A program made the position numbers and the translations under genes. From Candidatus Zymogenaceae bacterium (GTDB taxonomy: Bacteria; Desulfobacterota; Zymogenia; Zymogenales; Zymogenaceae), in NCBI GenBank assembly GCA_016933535.1, contig JAFGAS010000024.1:1-64000 (forward strand): DNA of 64,000 bases. Direction: 5' to 3'. The notes below the pieces were generated by a model, which worked only from the letters and a program-made list of their open reading frames with translations, was not told the origin of the DNA and made no database searches. Shown here one piece after another: positions 52,081-60,976 of this stretch. The first letter of the stretch is position 1. Every line of letters begins with the position of its first letter.

Positions 52081-53811
52081 ATGGCAAAAGATCCAAAAGA
52101 TCTGAAGAAGAAGCAGTCCGCGTCGGCCGCAAAGGCGGATGCCAAAAAGATGCCCTGGCTCAATTCATATGTATCGGGAGTCCCCAAGAGTATCAACTAT
52201 GAAAATATTACGATGCCCGAGGCATTTCGCCGCACGGTCAAGGAATTTCCGAACAGCCCCGCTCTCACGTTTATGGGAAAGGTCATAACCTTTAAAGAGC
52301 TGGGTAATCTCGTCGATCGGTTCGCCACCGCCATGGCCGATATGGGCGTCAAAAAAGGGTCGAAGGTATCGACGCTGTTGCCCAATATCCCGCAGATGGT
52401 CATCGCCTACTACGGCGCCATGGCCGTAGGGGCCACGCTCGTCCTCAACAACCCCCTCTACACGGACCACGAGCTCCAGCACCAGCTCAACGATTCGGAA
52501 TCAGAATTTCTCATCTCGCTGGACCTTCTGACCCCCCGGATGATCGCCCTTAAGCCCAAGACGAAGCTCAAGAAGATCATCTTCTGCCACATCAACGACT
52601 ACCTTCCCTTCCCGAAGAAGCAGCTCTTTCCGCATGTAAAAAAGGCGATGTTCCGAAAGATTGAGGAGACAGCCGATGTCTATGATTTCGTCGGCCTCAT
52701 CAAGAAGACCAAGCCCAACCCGCCCAGCGTTAAGATCACCTTCGAGGATCTGGGAACCCTGCAGTACACCGGGGGCACCACCGGCGTATCAAAGGGGGTT
52801 ATGCTCACTCACGGAAACCTGTCCAAGAACGTCCAGCAGATCTCCGCATGGTTTCCGTCATTTATAAGGGGAAAAGAGACCTCCATGGGGGCACTCCCCT
52901 TTTTCCACTCCTTCGGAATGACCACCGTCATGAACCTCTCGATGTACAACGGATATAACGTTATCCTCATTCCCCGGCCGGAGCCGCAGGCGCTCCTCGA
53001 TGCGACCGACGCCTATAAGCCGTCCTTCCTGCCGCTCGTTCCCACTCTGTTCGTGGGAATGCTCGGGCACCCCGACCTCAAGAAGTTCAACCTGAAATCG
53101 GTCAAGGGCTGTTTCTCCGGCGCGGCGCCCTTGGCGTTGGAGACGATCAAGGAGTTCGAAGCGGCCACCGGCTCGCAGATCTGCGAAGGATACGGCCTGT
53201 CGGAAACGAGCCCCGTCGCGACCATCAATCCCTTCGGCGGAAAGACAAAGGTCGGATCGATCGGCCTGCCCATTCCCGATACCGAGATAAAGATCGTGGA
53301 TCTGGATACCGGCAAGAAAGAGATGAAGGTCGGAGAGCCGGGCGAAGTTATCATCAAGGGGCCCCAGGTCACCCACGGCTATTATAAAAAGCCCGAAGAG
53401 ACCAAGATATCAATCAAGGACGGTTGGCTCTATACCGGCGACATAGGCACGATGGACGAAGCGGGTTATTTCTATATCGTCGACCGAAAAAAGGACATGA
53501 TCATCGCCGGCGGTTATAACATTTATCCCCGCGACATCGACGAGGTTCTCTACGAGCATCCGAAGGTGGCCGAGGGCTGCGCCATCGGCGTGCCCGACCC
53601 CTACCGCGGAGAGACGGTCAAGGTCTTTGTCGTCCTCAAGGAGGGCCAGACCGCCACAGAGGAAGAAATTATCAAGTTCTGTAAGGAAAAACTGGCCGCC
53701 TACAAGGTGCCCAGACTCGTCGAATTCGTCCCGGCGCTCCCCAAAAGCGCCGTAGGCAAGATTCTGAGAAAGGAACTCCGTCAGATGGAACTTGACAAGA
53801 TGAAGAAATAA
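52081..53811 (+). CDS. fadD: Long-chain fatty-acid-CoA ligase, tandem copy 2
   Basis: A 576-residue paralogue of the previous gene with all the same motifs (YTGGTTGVSKGVMLTHGNLS, GYGLSETSPVATINPFGGK, DRKKDMIIAGGYNIYPRD, LPKSAVGKILRKEL). ATG 52081 has AGGAGG (52069-52074) 6 bases upstream. A longer open frame to 51832 runs through the hairpin and is rejected. Between 51566-51656 and 53569-53659 the two genes are almost identical in DNA, unlike the rest of their length. A strong terminator follows. Confidence 0.92.
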   Translation: MAKDPKDLKKKQSASAAKADAKKMPWLNSYVSGVPKSINYENITMPEAFRRTVKEFPNSPALTFMGKVITFKELGNLVDRFATAMADMGVKKGSKVSTLLPNIPQMVIAYYGAMAVGATLVLNNPLYTDHELQHQLNDSESEFLISLDLLTPRMIALKPKTKLKKIIFCHINDYLPFPKKQLFPHVKKAMFRKIEETADVYDFVGLIKKTKPNPPSVKITFEDLGTLQYTGGTTGVSKGVMLTHGNLSKNVQQISAWFPSFIRGKETSMGALPFFHSFGMTTVMNLSMYNGYNVILIPRPEPQALLDATDAYKPSFLPLVPTLFVGMLGHPDLKKFNLKSVKGCFSGAAPLALETIKEFEAATGSQICEGYGLSETSPVATINPFGGKTKVGSIGLPIPDTEIKIVDLDTGKKEMKVGEPGEVIIKGPQVTHGYYKKPEETKISIKDGWLYTGDIGTMDEAGYFYIVDRKKDMIIAGGYNIYPRDIDEVLYEHPKVAEGCAIGVPDPYRGETVKVFVVLKEGQTATEEEIIKFCKEKLAAYKVPRLVEFVPALPKSAVGKILRKELRQMELDKMKK

Positions 53812-53841
53812 AGACATCTTTTCATCTTCTGTTTCGGCAAT

Positions 53842-53873
53842 AATAGGGGCGCGGTTCAACCCGCGCCCCTATT
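53842..53873 (+). terminator. Terminator of the tandem ligase genes
   Basis: AATAGGGGCGCGG / CCGCGCCCCTATT perfect 13-bp stem with a 6-nt loop, followed by TATTTTA, 30 bases after the stop. Confidence 0.88.
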
Positions 53874-53966
53874 TATTTTAGGTAAACGGGCGTGTCTTCC
53901 TTTTCGGCCGTCGATTGAAAAAGGCTTCACTTTTTACCGTCGATGGATTACAATACGATCTGAATA

Positions 53967-54845
53967 ATGAACATACGGATAGCGCCGCTTTCGGCGATCA
54001 TCATCGTTACCCTTTTTGCGGGCGTCTCGTCGTGCGGGGTTCCCCTTTCCGGCCCGGTCGTCCTGATGAGTGGGACGATCCACGCCGAGACGATTACGCT
54101 TTCGGCCGGGACATCCGGGGAAGTCAGGCGAATTGCAAAGGTCCCCGGCGACCGAATTAAAAGGGGCGAGCTGTTGGTCAGGCTGGACGCCGCGGATTCT
54201 GCGGGCGAGCTGACCAGGGCGAGAAAGCACCTTGCCGATGCCGCGGAACAAGAGAGAAACGCCAGGGAAGAGCTCGATCGGACCACGGGAGAGGTTTCCT
54301 ACTCCCGCGGCAGATATCTGACATTCTCCTATCTCCTAACAAAGGGGGCCGTGGCACCCAAGGAGGTGGAGCGGCTCAAAGACGAGTGGGAATTCGCCGA
54401 AGAACAGAATAGGAAGGCGTTGGTATACTTTGAGCGGGCCGAGATGGAGCTTACCAAGGCCCGGGACGATCTTACAAGGACCGAGGCGGAGTACGGCTCC
54501 GTTTTCCTTCTGGCTCCCGCTGACGGTTTCCTGACACGGCTCATGACCTGGGACGGGGGCTACATCCTCAAGGGAGAAGAGGTGCTTACGATTGCCCGTG
54601 ATGGCGATGTCTATTTCACGGCAGTAGTCAAGGGAGGTCGGCCGGTTACCCTCGGGGAAGACGTAACGATCCTTCCGCTGGCCGTCCCCACCGGGACGAT
54701 GAACGGATACGTGGCCGCGATCACCAATGGGGACGAATCGCAAACCCCGTCACGGATCGTGACCGTGCGGCTCTTCCCGAAATCCAAGAGGGACGTAGCC
54801 AATATCGGGAAATCGGCCTGCGGCATAATACACCACGCCCGATGA
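53967..54845 (+). CDS. HlyD-like periplasmic adaptor lipoprotein
   Basis: A 292-residue protein with a lipobox (IVTLFAGVSSCG), a lipoyl/barrel-sandwich half (SAGTSGEVRRIAKVPGDRIKRGELLVRLD) and a long alpha-hairpin coiled coil (about 75-175). The second half follows (FLLAPADGFLTRLMTWDGGYILKGEEVLTIA). This is the architecture of membrane-fusion adaptors of ABC or RND exporters. No transporter partner lies beside it, and no clear ribosome site is seen. Confidence 0.78.
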   Translation: MNIRIAPLSAIIIVTLFAGVSSCGVPLSGPVVLMSGTIHAETITLSAGTSGEVRRIAKVPGDRIKRGELLVRLDAADSAGELTRARKHLADAAEQERNAREELDRTTGEVSYSRGRYLTFSYLLTKGAVAPKEVERLKDEWEFAEEQNRKALVYFERAEMELTKARDDLTRTEAEYGSVFLLAPADGFLTRLMTWDGGYILKGEEVLTIARDGDVYFTAVVKGGRPVTLGEDVTILPLAVPTGTMNGYVAAITNGDESQTPSRIVTVRLFPKSKRDVANIGKSACGIIHHAR

Positions 54846-55027
54846 CTGCCCGTGCCCCCGACGGTAGCCCCGATACGGCATTCCGGACGTAATGGTGCAT
54901 CACGGGGAACCCCTCCCGCGGCGCGCCACGTACTGACGTTGTTTAATAACGGCACGGATTCTTTCATCGTTACGGCCCCATAGACATATTCCGGATGTCT
55001 ACGGGCATCGATTAACAAGGAGGTACC

Positions 55028-55411
55028 ATGGAACTGATCGGGTTTGCCCTCGTCATTTTTTTCGTCGGCCTATTCGTGGCGGCCACCGTCATCTCGGCAT
55101 TTTTTATCTGGATCGGCACCAAGGTCGCGCGCGTATCCGACGCCACATTTATCAAGGCCTTCTGGGCGGCCATTTTCACGAGCTTTGTCGTCTGGGCTCT
55201 CACCGGCATCGCCTCGGGTCTATTCGGATTCGGGTCCATCGCCGGGTGGCTGTTGGGCATCGTCATCACGCTGGTGCTCCTCAAGTGGATCTACAAGACC
55301 ACCTGGGGTAAGGCGTTTTTAACATGGCTCTTCTGCGGGCTGGCCCAAGTGGTGGTGCTGGGCGTCGCGATCATCCTTGCCCTGACCGGCGTCGTTGTCC
55401 TCTTGATTTAG
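55028..55411 (+). CDS. Small four-helix membrane protein, unknown function
   Basis: A 127-residue protein, almost all hydrophobic, with about four helices (GFALVIFFVGLFVAATVISAFFIWIG, ...AAIFTSFVVWALTGIASGLFGFG, ...WLLGIVITLVLLKWIY, ...VVVLGVAIILALTGVVVLLI). AAGGAGG lies 5 bases before the ATG. No family recognised. Confidence 0.65.
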   Translation: MELIGFALVIFFVGLFVAATVISAFFIWIGTKVARVSDATFIKAFWAAIFTSFVVWALTGIASGLFGFGSIAGWLLGIVITLVLLKWIYKTTWGKAFLTWLFCGLAQVVVLGVAIILALTGVVVLLI

Positions 55412-55479
55412 TTCACACTCTCGTCGGGAGGATATCCTGTGCCGCGCCCGCGAGGACCGCGGCCCCCTCCCGATTCCGG

Positions 55480-56292
55480 ATGAATATGAAACCGATCGCC
55501 CGGTTCCCGGAGGACACGGCGCGAAACCTCCAGGGGATATTTTTTGACATCGACGATACGTTTACCCTCGCCGGTAGAATCCCCGCGGCGTCCTTTTCGG
55601 CCCTCTGGGAGCTTTCGGCGGCAGGCCTTTTTTGTGTCCCCATCACGGGGCGGCCCGCCGGCTGGTGCGACCACATTGCCCGGATGTGGCCGGTAACCGG
55701 CGTCGTGGGAGAAAACGGCGCGCTCTCGTTTTCCTATGACCGCGCCGAGAAGCGGCTTAAAAAGCGTTTCTTCTTGCCCCCCGACCAGGCCCAAAAGACC
55801 CGCGATCTGCTCATGGCCGCGGCGGCCGACGTCTTGCGCGCCGTCCCCGGGGCGGCTCTCGCCTCCGACCAGCCGTACCGCCTGTTTGACGTGGCCGTCG
55901 ACTTCACGGAGGACGTCAAGCCGCTTACCGGTGACGAGGTAAATATGATCTGCGATATCTTCGCGTCCCACGGGCTCACCTATAAGGTCAGCTCTATTCA
56001 CGTCAACGCGTGGTTCGGGGACTACGACAAACTGACGATGACGAGGATCTTCTCCCGGGAGGTGCTCGGTATCGACCTTGACGAAAACCGGGATCGGTTT
56101 GTCTTCTTCGGCGATTCCCCAAACGACGAGCCGATGTTCGGATTCTTCCCCCACAGCGTGGGGGTGGCCAACATACGGGACTTTGCGGGCCGGATGAAGA
56201 GCCTTCCCGCCTACGTAACCGAGAACGCGGGGGGGGTCGGGTTCGCCGAAGGAGCCCGGATTATCATGGGAAAGAGGGCGGCCCGAAGATAA
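55480..56292 (+). CDS. HAD-superfamily phosphatase (type IIB)
   Basis: A 270-residue hydrolase with the nucleophile motif GIFFDIDDTFTLAG, TGRPAGW..HIA and VVGENGA (typical of the Cof/sucrose- and mannosyl-phosphate group), a cap domain, and the C-terminal FFGDSPNDEPMFGFF. It dephosphorylates a small phosphorylated compound, possibly a sugar phosphate; the substrate is not assignable. ATG 55480 is used (55486 is possible). A longer upstream frame from 55324 overlaps the previous gene and is rejected. Confidence 0.87.
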   Translation: MNMKPIARFPEDTARNLQGIFFDIDDTFTLAGRIPAASFSALWELSAAGLFCVPITGRPAGWCDHIARMWPVTGVVGENGALSFSYDRAEKRLKKRFFLPPDQAQKTRDLLMAAAADVLRAVPGAALASDQPYRLFDVAVDFTEDVKPLTGDEVNMICDIFASHGLTYKVSSIHVNAWFGDYDKLTMTRIFSREVLGIDLDENRDRFVFFGDSPNDEPMFGFFPHSVGVANIRDFAGRMKSLPAYVTENAGGVGFAEGARIIMGKRAARR

Positions 56293-56425
56293 GATTATCA
56301 CGCACTCTCTTTATTGCCGCCGGAGCGGAGGCAGCCGAGACGGCCCGACCCCGCGTTAGGCGAAATGAGCGGACCGCATCGGCCCGCCAACGATGAAACA
56401 TCACCTATTATCGGGAGTAAAGCCT

Positions 56426-58111
56426 ATGTGGATCGAAAAATTTTCTCCTACCTCATATCGGTCGATATTCAAGTGGGGCAACCCCCGCGCCTTTCATCAC
56501 CCCGACGATCGCCTCCTGAGCTTCATCAAGGAAGCCTTCGGGGTCACCGAAAACGACCTTGAAAACCTCCGGCTTACGGGCACGGACGAGGTAAAGCTCA
56601 CCAAGAAGCCAAAGCTTTCGGACACCGACACGAAAAAGATCATTGCTGTCGTCGGTAAAGAGAACGTCGACGTTTCTGGGTATGAGCGCGCGCGTCACGC
56701 CGTCGGGTGCACCTATCTGGACGCGATGCGCCTCAGGATGGGTGAAATCGCCCATCCGCCGGACCTCGTCGTCTACCCGAGGAACGAGGCCGACGTGGTA
56801 AAGCTCGTCGATTACTGCGCGAAGAAAAAGATCCCCGTCACACCCTTTGCCGGGAGGTCATCGGTTACCTTCGGCGTGGAGCCGATCAATGGCGGGATAT
56901 CGCTGGACCTCACCCGGCACATGAACAAGGTCCTCGAAATTGACGAGACGAGTTTTACCGTGAAAGTTCAGCCCGGCATGTTCGGCCCGGCCTTCGAGAA
57001 GGTCCTCAACGAATACCGGAGCGACCGAATCGGAAGCGGTTTCACCTGCGGGCACTTCCCCCAGTCCTTCGAATATTCATGTGTGGGCGGCTGGGTCATG
57101 ACCCGCGGGGCGGGGGGTCAGTCCACCGGCTACGGAAAGATCGAGCACATGGTCATCTGTATGCGGGTGGTGACGCCCAAAGGCGTTATCGAGACCAAGA
57201 AGTTCCCGGCAGATGCCATCGGCCCGGATATCGACCAGATCCTCATGGGCAGCGAGGGCGCGTACGGAGTCATGACCGAGTGCACCATGAAGATATGGCC
57301 CTACCGGCCCGAGAACCGGAAGATGTTCTCCTGGTTCTTCAAGGACTGGGACGAGGGCCTTGCGGCCATGCGGGAGATCATGCAGGGAGAATTCGGCTTT
57401 CCGTCCATGCTGCGGCTGTCGGACGCCGAGGAGACCGACATCGCCATGAAGCTGCAGGGGATGGAGGGCTCGGCCGCCGACAAACTCCTCTCGCTGCTCG
57501 GCTACAAGCCCGGCAGGCGGGTGCTGTTGTTGGGCTCCACCGAAGGCGATAAGGACCACGGAAAACTCATCGTCAGGAAGGCGAGGAAGATCGCCCGGGG
57601 ACACTCCGGATTCCCCCTGGGAGCCATTGCCGTAAAGGGGTACTGGAAACGGCGCTACAACGACCCCTACATGCGGGAAGACCTGATGGATATCGGCATC
57701 ATTTCCGACACGCTGGAGACCGCTTGCTCGTGGGACAACATAAAGCACGTGTGGGCGGACGTGAGAAAGGTCATCAAGAAGCGCCCCAGGACGGTGCTGA
57801 TGGTCCACGCCTCTCACGCCTATCCCACCGGGGCCAACCTCTATTTTATATTCCTGTCCCCGGTAAAGCGCGGAAAAGAGATCGAGGACTACACCCAGTT
57901 TCAGCACGCGATTATCGACGCCATTGTGAAGGCCGGCGGGAGCCTCTCCCACCACCACGGGATCGGCAAGCTCTTTGCCCCCTGGTACGAGGCCCACGTC
58001 GGGCCCGTCGCCTTCGGGATGCTCAAGGCGATCAAGGAATACCTCGATCCGGGCTATATCCTCAATCCGGGCGGGACGCTGGGGCTGGACGCCAAGAAAT
58101 CAAAGAAGTAG
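56426..58111 (+). CDS. FAD-linked oxidase, alkyldihydroxyacetonephosphate-synthase-like
   Basis: A 561-residue vanillyl-alcohol-oxidase-superfamily flavoenzyme. The FAD domain has PDLVVYPRNEADVVKLVDYCAKKKIPVTPFAGRSSVTFGVEP and CVGGWVMTRGAGGQSTGYGKIEHMV. The C-terminal SHHHGIGKLFAPWY matches the His-rich active-site loop of alkyl-DHAP synthase, which makes the ether bond of ether lipids. Bacterial relatives have varied functions, so this is a family call. ATG 56426 is chosen (GGGAG 8 bases upstream). It fits the fatty-acid-rich context of the window. Confidence 0.82.
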   Translation: MWIEKFSPTSYRSIFKWGNPRAFHHPDDRLLSFIKEAFGVTENDLENLRLTGTDEVKLTKKPKLSDTDTKKIIAVVGKENVDVSGYERARHAVGCTYLDAMRLRMGEIAHPPDLVVYPRNEADVVKLVDYCAKKKIPVTPFAGRSSVTFGVEPINGGISLDLTRHMNKVLEIDETSFTVKVQPGMFGPAFEKVLNEYRSDRIGSGFTCGHFPQSFEYSCVGGWVMTRGAGGQSTGYGKIEHMVICMRVVTPKGVIETKKFPADAIGPDIDQILMGSEGAYGVMTECTMKIWPYRPENRKMFSWFFKDWDEGLAAMREIMQGEFGFPSMLRLSDAEETDIAMKLQGMEGSAADKLLSLLGYKPGRRVLLLGSTEGDKDHGKLIVRKARKIARGHSGFPLGAIAVKGYWKRRYNDPYMREDLMDIGIISDTLETACSWDNIKHVWADVRKVIKKRPRTVLMVHASHAYPTGANLYFIFLSPVKRGKEIEDYTQFQHAIIDAIVKAGGSLSHHHGIGKLFAPWYEAHVGPVAFGMLKAIKEYLDPGYILNPGGTLGLDAKKSKK

Positions 58112-58176
58112 GCGCCGCCGGTTATTAGACCCCGGACGGTATCGAATAATCCATATTATTCTTGACCGAGGCAGAC

Positions 58177-58821
58177 ATGAAAAACACCGCGCGTATAGTC
58201 GTTTTTGTGTTGTTTTTGTTAGCCTTTTTGCCCTGCCTGGCCCTGGCGGAGACTGCCGACCAGTGGAACGCGAAGGGCCTGGCGTTTATGGGCACAGGAG
58301 ACCTCGATAAGGCGCTGGACTGCTACAACAAGGCCGTCAAGGCCGACCCACGTTACCCCTACGCCTACATAAACAGGGCCTGGCTCTACAACCTCACGGG
58401 AGAGTTCGCCAAGGCGTTACCCGACTGCACGAAAGCCATAGACCTCAAACCCGCCTACTACCTGGCCGCCGCCTATAACAACCGCGCATGGGCCTACTGC
58501 GGCCTGGGCCGGTACGAGGAGGCGCTCCCCGACTGCGACACGGCCATACGGCTCGACCCGACCGGCGCCTACGCGTACAACAACAGGGGATGGGCCCTGT
58601 GCGGGCTGGCGCGGTACAAAGAGGCCCTTGACGCTCTTGACAGGGCCATCGACCTGAAGCCCGACGATTTTCTATCCTTCACGTACATCAACCGGGGGTG
58701 GGCCTACTCCGGGTTGGGGGAATACGACGACGCCCTGGATGACTATGAAGAGTCCTGTGACCGGGGAAACCAGATCGGATGCGAGGCCTACCGGACGCTC
58801 AAGGCGAAGATGGACGAGTAA
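58177..58821 (+). CDS. Exported TPR-repeat protein
   Basis: A 214-residue protein with a signal peptide (VVFVLFLLAFLPCLALAE) followed by about five tetratricopeptide repeats (WNAKGLAFMGTGDLDKALDCYNKAVKADPR, AYINRAWLYNLTGEFAKALPDCTKAIDLKP, ...). It probably acts as a periplasmic protein-interaction scaffold. ATG 58177 with GAGG 5 bases upstream is preferred to TTG 58162. The signal and repeats are clear; the partner is unknown. Confidence 0.82.
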   Translation: MKNTARIVVFVLFLLAFLPCLALAETADQWNAKGLAFMGTGDLDKALDCYNKAVKADPRYPYAYINRAWLYNLTGEFAKALPDCTKAIDLKPAYYLAAAYNNRAWAYCGLGRYEEALPDCDTAIRLDPTGAYAYNNRGWALCGLARYKEALDALDRAIDLKPDDFLSFTYINRGWAYSGLGEYDDALDDYEESCDRGNQIGCEAYRTLKAKMDE

Positions 58822-58931
58822 GGCGGAGGAACTCAGGCGATCAAGAGATATCTCGTCCCGGGCTACATCCCCGACCCCGGCATAACAGCGACACCGGGTC
58901 ATAAGAAAGGTACTTAACGAAACGTATTCGA

Positions 58932-58957
58932 GGGAACCTTTTCTTAAAAAGGTTCCC
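58932..58957. terminator. Bidirectional hairpin between convergent genes
   Basis: GGGAACCTTTT / AAAAGGTTCCC, an 11-bp perfect stem with a 4-nt loop, between the TPR gene and the frameshifted V4R gene. Confidence 0.6.
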
Positions 58958-59024
58958 CCGAAATCAACAGATTACCGATAAACCATACCGCTCTCTTTAT
59001 GGAGCGTTCTAATTTTGTCCTTCT

Positions 59025-59659
59025 TTACCCCAATTCAAACGTAATGCGAAACCGGCACTCCTCGGCCCCGGTCAACCGGCAGGTTTCTTCCTTGCTGGTC
59101 ACCGATTTTACCTCTTTGATTACGCCGGCCACCTGGTATACCAGCCCGCGAACGTAGCTGCACGACGGCTTTGTAAAGCCCGACAGGTTTTTCCCCTCTT
59201 CAATAATCTCCCAACACTCATTGCATTCCGGAAAATGCATGACTATCTCATTTTGATCGAGATGAAACTCGATCGTCTTATCCGGATCGTCTTTGCTTCC
59301 GGTGACATAGCCAAAATAGGCAAATTTTACCTTCTCTTTCGGATCGATATCCATCGCAATAAGGCTCTGGAATTCGGGGACGTGATCGACGACGACCCTG
59401 ATCGTATCGATCCCGGCGCGAAACATGATCGTGTCGTATCCCTTATCCCCATGATATCCCTCACGGCCTTGAAAAACCGGGTGATGATCGAATTGGGGGT
59501 CACGATCGCCTCCATATTATAGGCGGGGGGGCTGGTAATATAGTCCTCGAGCCCCGCATAACGCAGTATCGAGTTTTTACCGTTTTCACCAATGATATCG
59601 GCTATCGTATCGATGCAGGAACGAAACGCGAGTTCTGAGATACCCTTTACTTCTGCCAT
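59025..59659 (-). pseudogene. V4R-domain protein gene with a one-base frameshift
   Basis: Two overlapping minus-strand frames together encode one protein. The first part (from ATG 59659, AAGGAG 5 bases upstream) is VKGISELAFRSCIDTIADIIGE...TRFFKAVRDIM. After a single-base shift at a C4 run on the plus strand (59447-59450) it continues GDKGYDTIMFRAGIDTIRVVV to ...VTSKEETCRLTGAEECRFRI. Adding one G on the coding strand restores a 211-residue frame that aligns with the intact relative at 800-1387. It could be a true decayed gene, a programmed event or an assembly error in a homopolymer. Confidence 0.75.
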
Positions 59660-59942
59660 GACGACTCCTTTTCCTCATCCTTACGCCGCTTCACGCCGTT
59701 CGGTCAATTCATATCGTCTCCCAAAATATCATAGACTTGAATACTATTATCCATACTATCGGCGCCGCCCCTCGCCACACAAATTTCCTTGCCCTGTCCG
59801 TAAAATTTGTAGGAAACTGCTATAGCTACCGTTAGATCAGCCACGGGATAAGGGATCATTGTATTTCCCGGCCTGTTTTCCGGGTAATCTGACTGCCCAT
59901 TCGTTGTGTACCGTGTCTCCTTTTTTTTGGGTGTTTCCCCCT

Positions 59943-60731
59943 CTACTTCCCCTCGAACTTCGCCTGGCGCTTCTCGATCTTTGCCATGATGCCTTCGTTT
60001 GCGTCCTCGGTGTTGCAGACCAGCGTCTGGCCGATCGACTCCAACTCCAAAAACGTCCGCGTATCCAGGTGGCGTCCGCACCGGACGAGCTTCTTTACAA
60101 GGCCCACGGCCAGCGGCCCGTTTTTACCAATCTCGTGGGCCAGCGCCAGCGCGCCTTCGGTTGCATCCTCAACAACCCGGTTTACCAGCCCGATCTCCAT
60201 CGCCCGCCGGGCGTCGATGTTGCCGGCCGTCATGATCAGCTCCTTGGCAAACGACGGCCCCACCAGGGCGGTGAGCCGCGCGATCCCTCCCATGTCGGGG
60301 ATAAAGCCGAGGGCCGTCTCCTGGATGCCGATCTTTGTTCCCTCCTGGGCGACCCGAAAATCACCGGAGAGCACCAATTCCAGCGCCGCACCGAAACAGT
60401 AGCCGTGGAGCGCAAAGATTACCGGTTTTTCCACGTCCTCGATGAGGTTCACGATTTCCTGGCCTTCCCGTATCTTCATACGGACAAAAGGCTGCGTTCC
60501 CCCGACAATGCCCATTCCCGCCAGAAAACTGAAATCGATGCCGGCCGAAAAACCCTTGCCGGCGCCCCGTACGATGATCGCCCGCACCCCGGGGTCGGTG
60601 AATACCCCGAGCACGGCGTCTCTTATTCCGTAGTAGATGTCCTGGTTGATGGCGTTTCTCTTTTCATCCCGGTTAATGGTGATGATGCAGTTATTTCCCT
60701 CTTTTTCACAGAGAACGATTGACGACGACAT
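59943..60731 (-). CDS. Enoyl-CoA hydratase/isomerase (crotonase) family protein
   Basis: A 262-residue crotonase with RGAGKGFSAGIDFSF (oxyanion and CoA-binding loop), ALHGYCFGAALELVLSGDFRVA and GIQETALGFIPDMGG. Both catalytic glutamates expected for hydratase activity appear in place (GAALEL and IQET). It probably hydrates enoyl-CoA intermediates of beta-oxidation or a related pathway; isomerase activity is an alternative. ATG 60731 has AAGGAG 7 bases upstream; a longer frame to 60767 is rejected. Confidence 0.9.
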   Translation of the reverse strand: MSSSIVLCEKEGNNCIITINRDEKRNAINQDIYYGIRDAVLGVFTDPGVRAIIVRGAGKGFSAGIDFSFLAGMGIVGGTQPFVRMKIREGQEIVNLIEDVEKPVIFALHGYCFGAALELVLSGDFRVAQEGTKIGIQETALGFIPDMGGIARLTALVGPSFAKELIMTAGNIDARRAMEIGLVNRVVEDATEGALALAHEIGKNGPLAVGLVKKLVRCGRHLDTRTFLELESIGQTLVCNTEDANEGIMAKIEKRQAKFEGK

Positions 60732-60976
60732 GGTGTTTCTCCTTTCCCGCCCGCGTCGCGGGGACAAGTGAAGTGGAAGAGATTCAGCGGTGTTCCGTAA
60801 TAGCCCCTATTGAACGTTATACTATAGCGTTATACACAACATATGTCAACACCGCCGACGCGATGCGGCATTATGCCTGCGCCGTGATACTCTCAGAAAA
60901 AACCGCCACACAGACACGAAGGGTATACACTCTTCTTTGAGGCTTGGTGCCTTCGTTGTGAATCCTTCTTGAGCCG

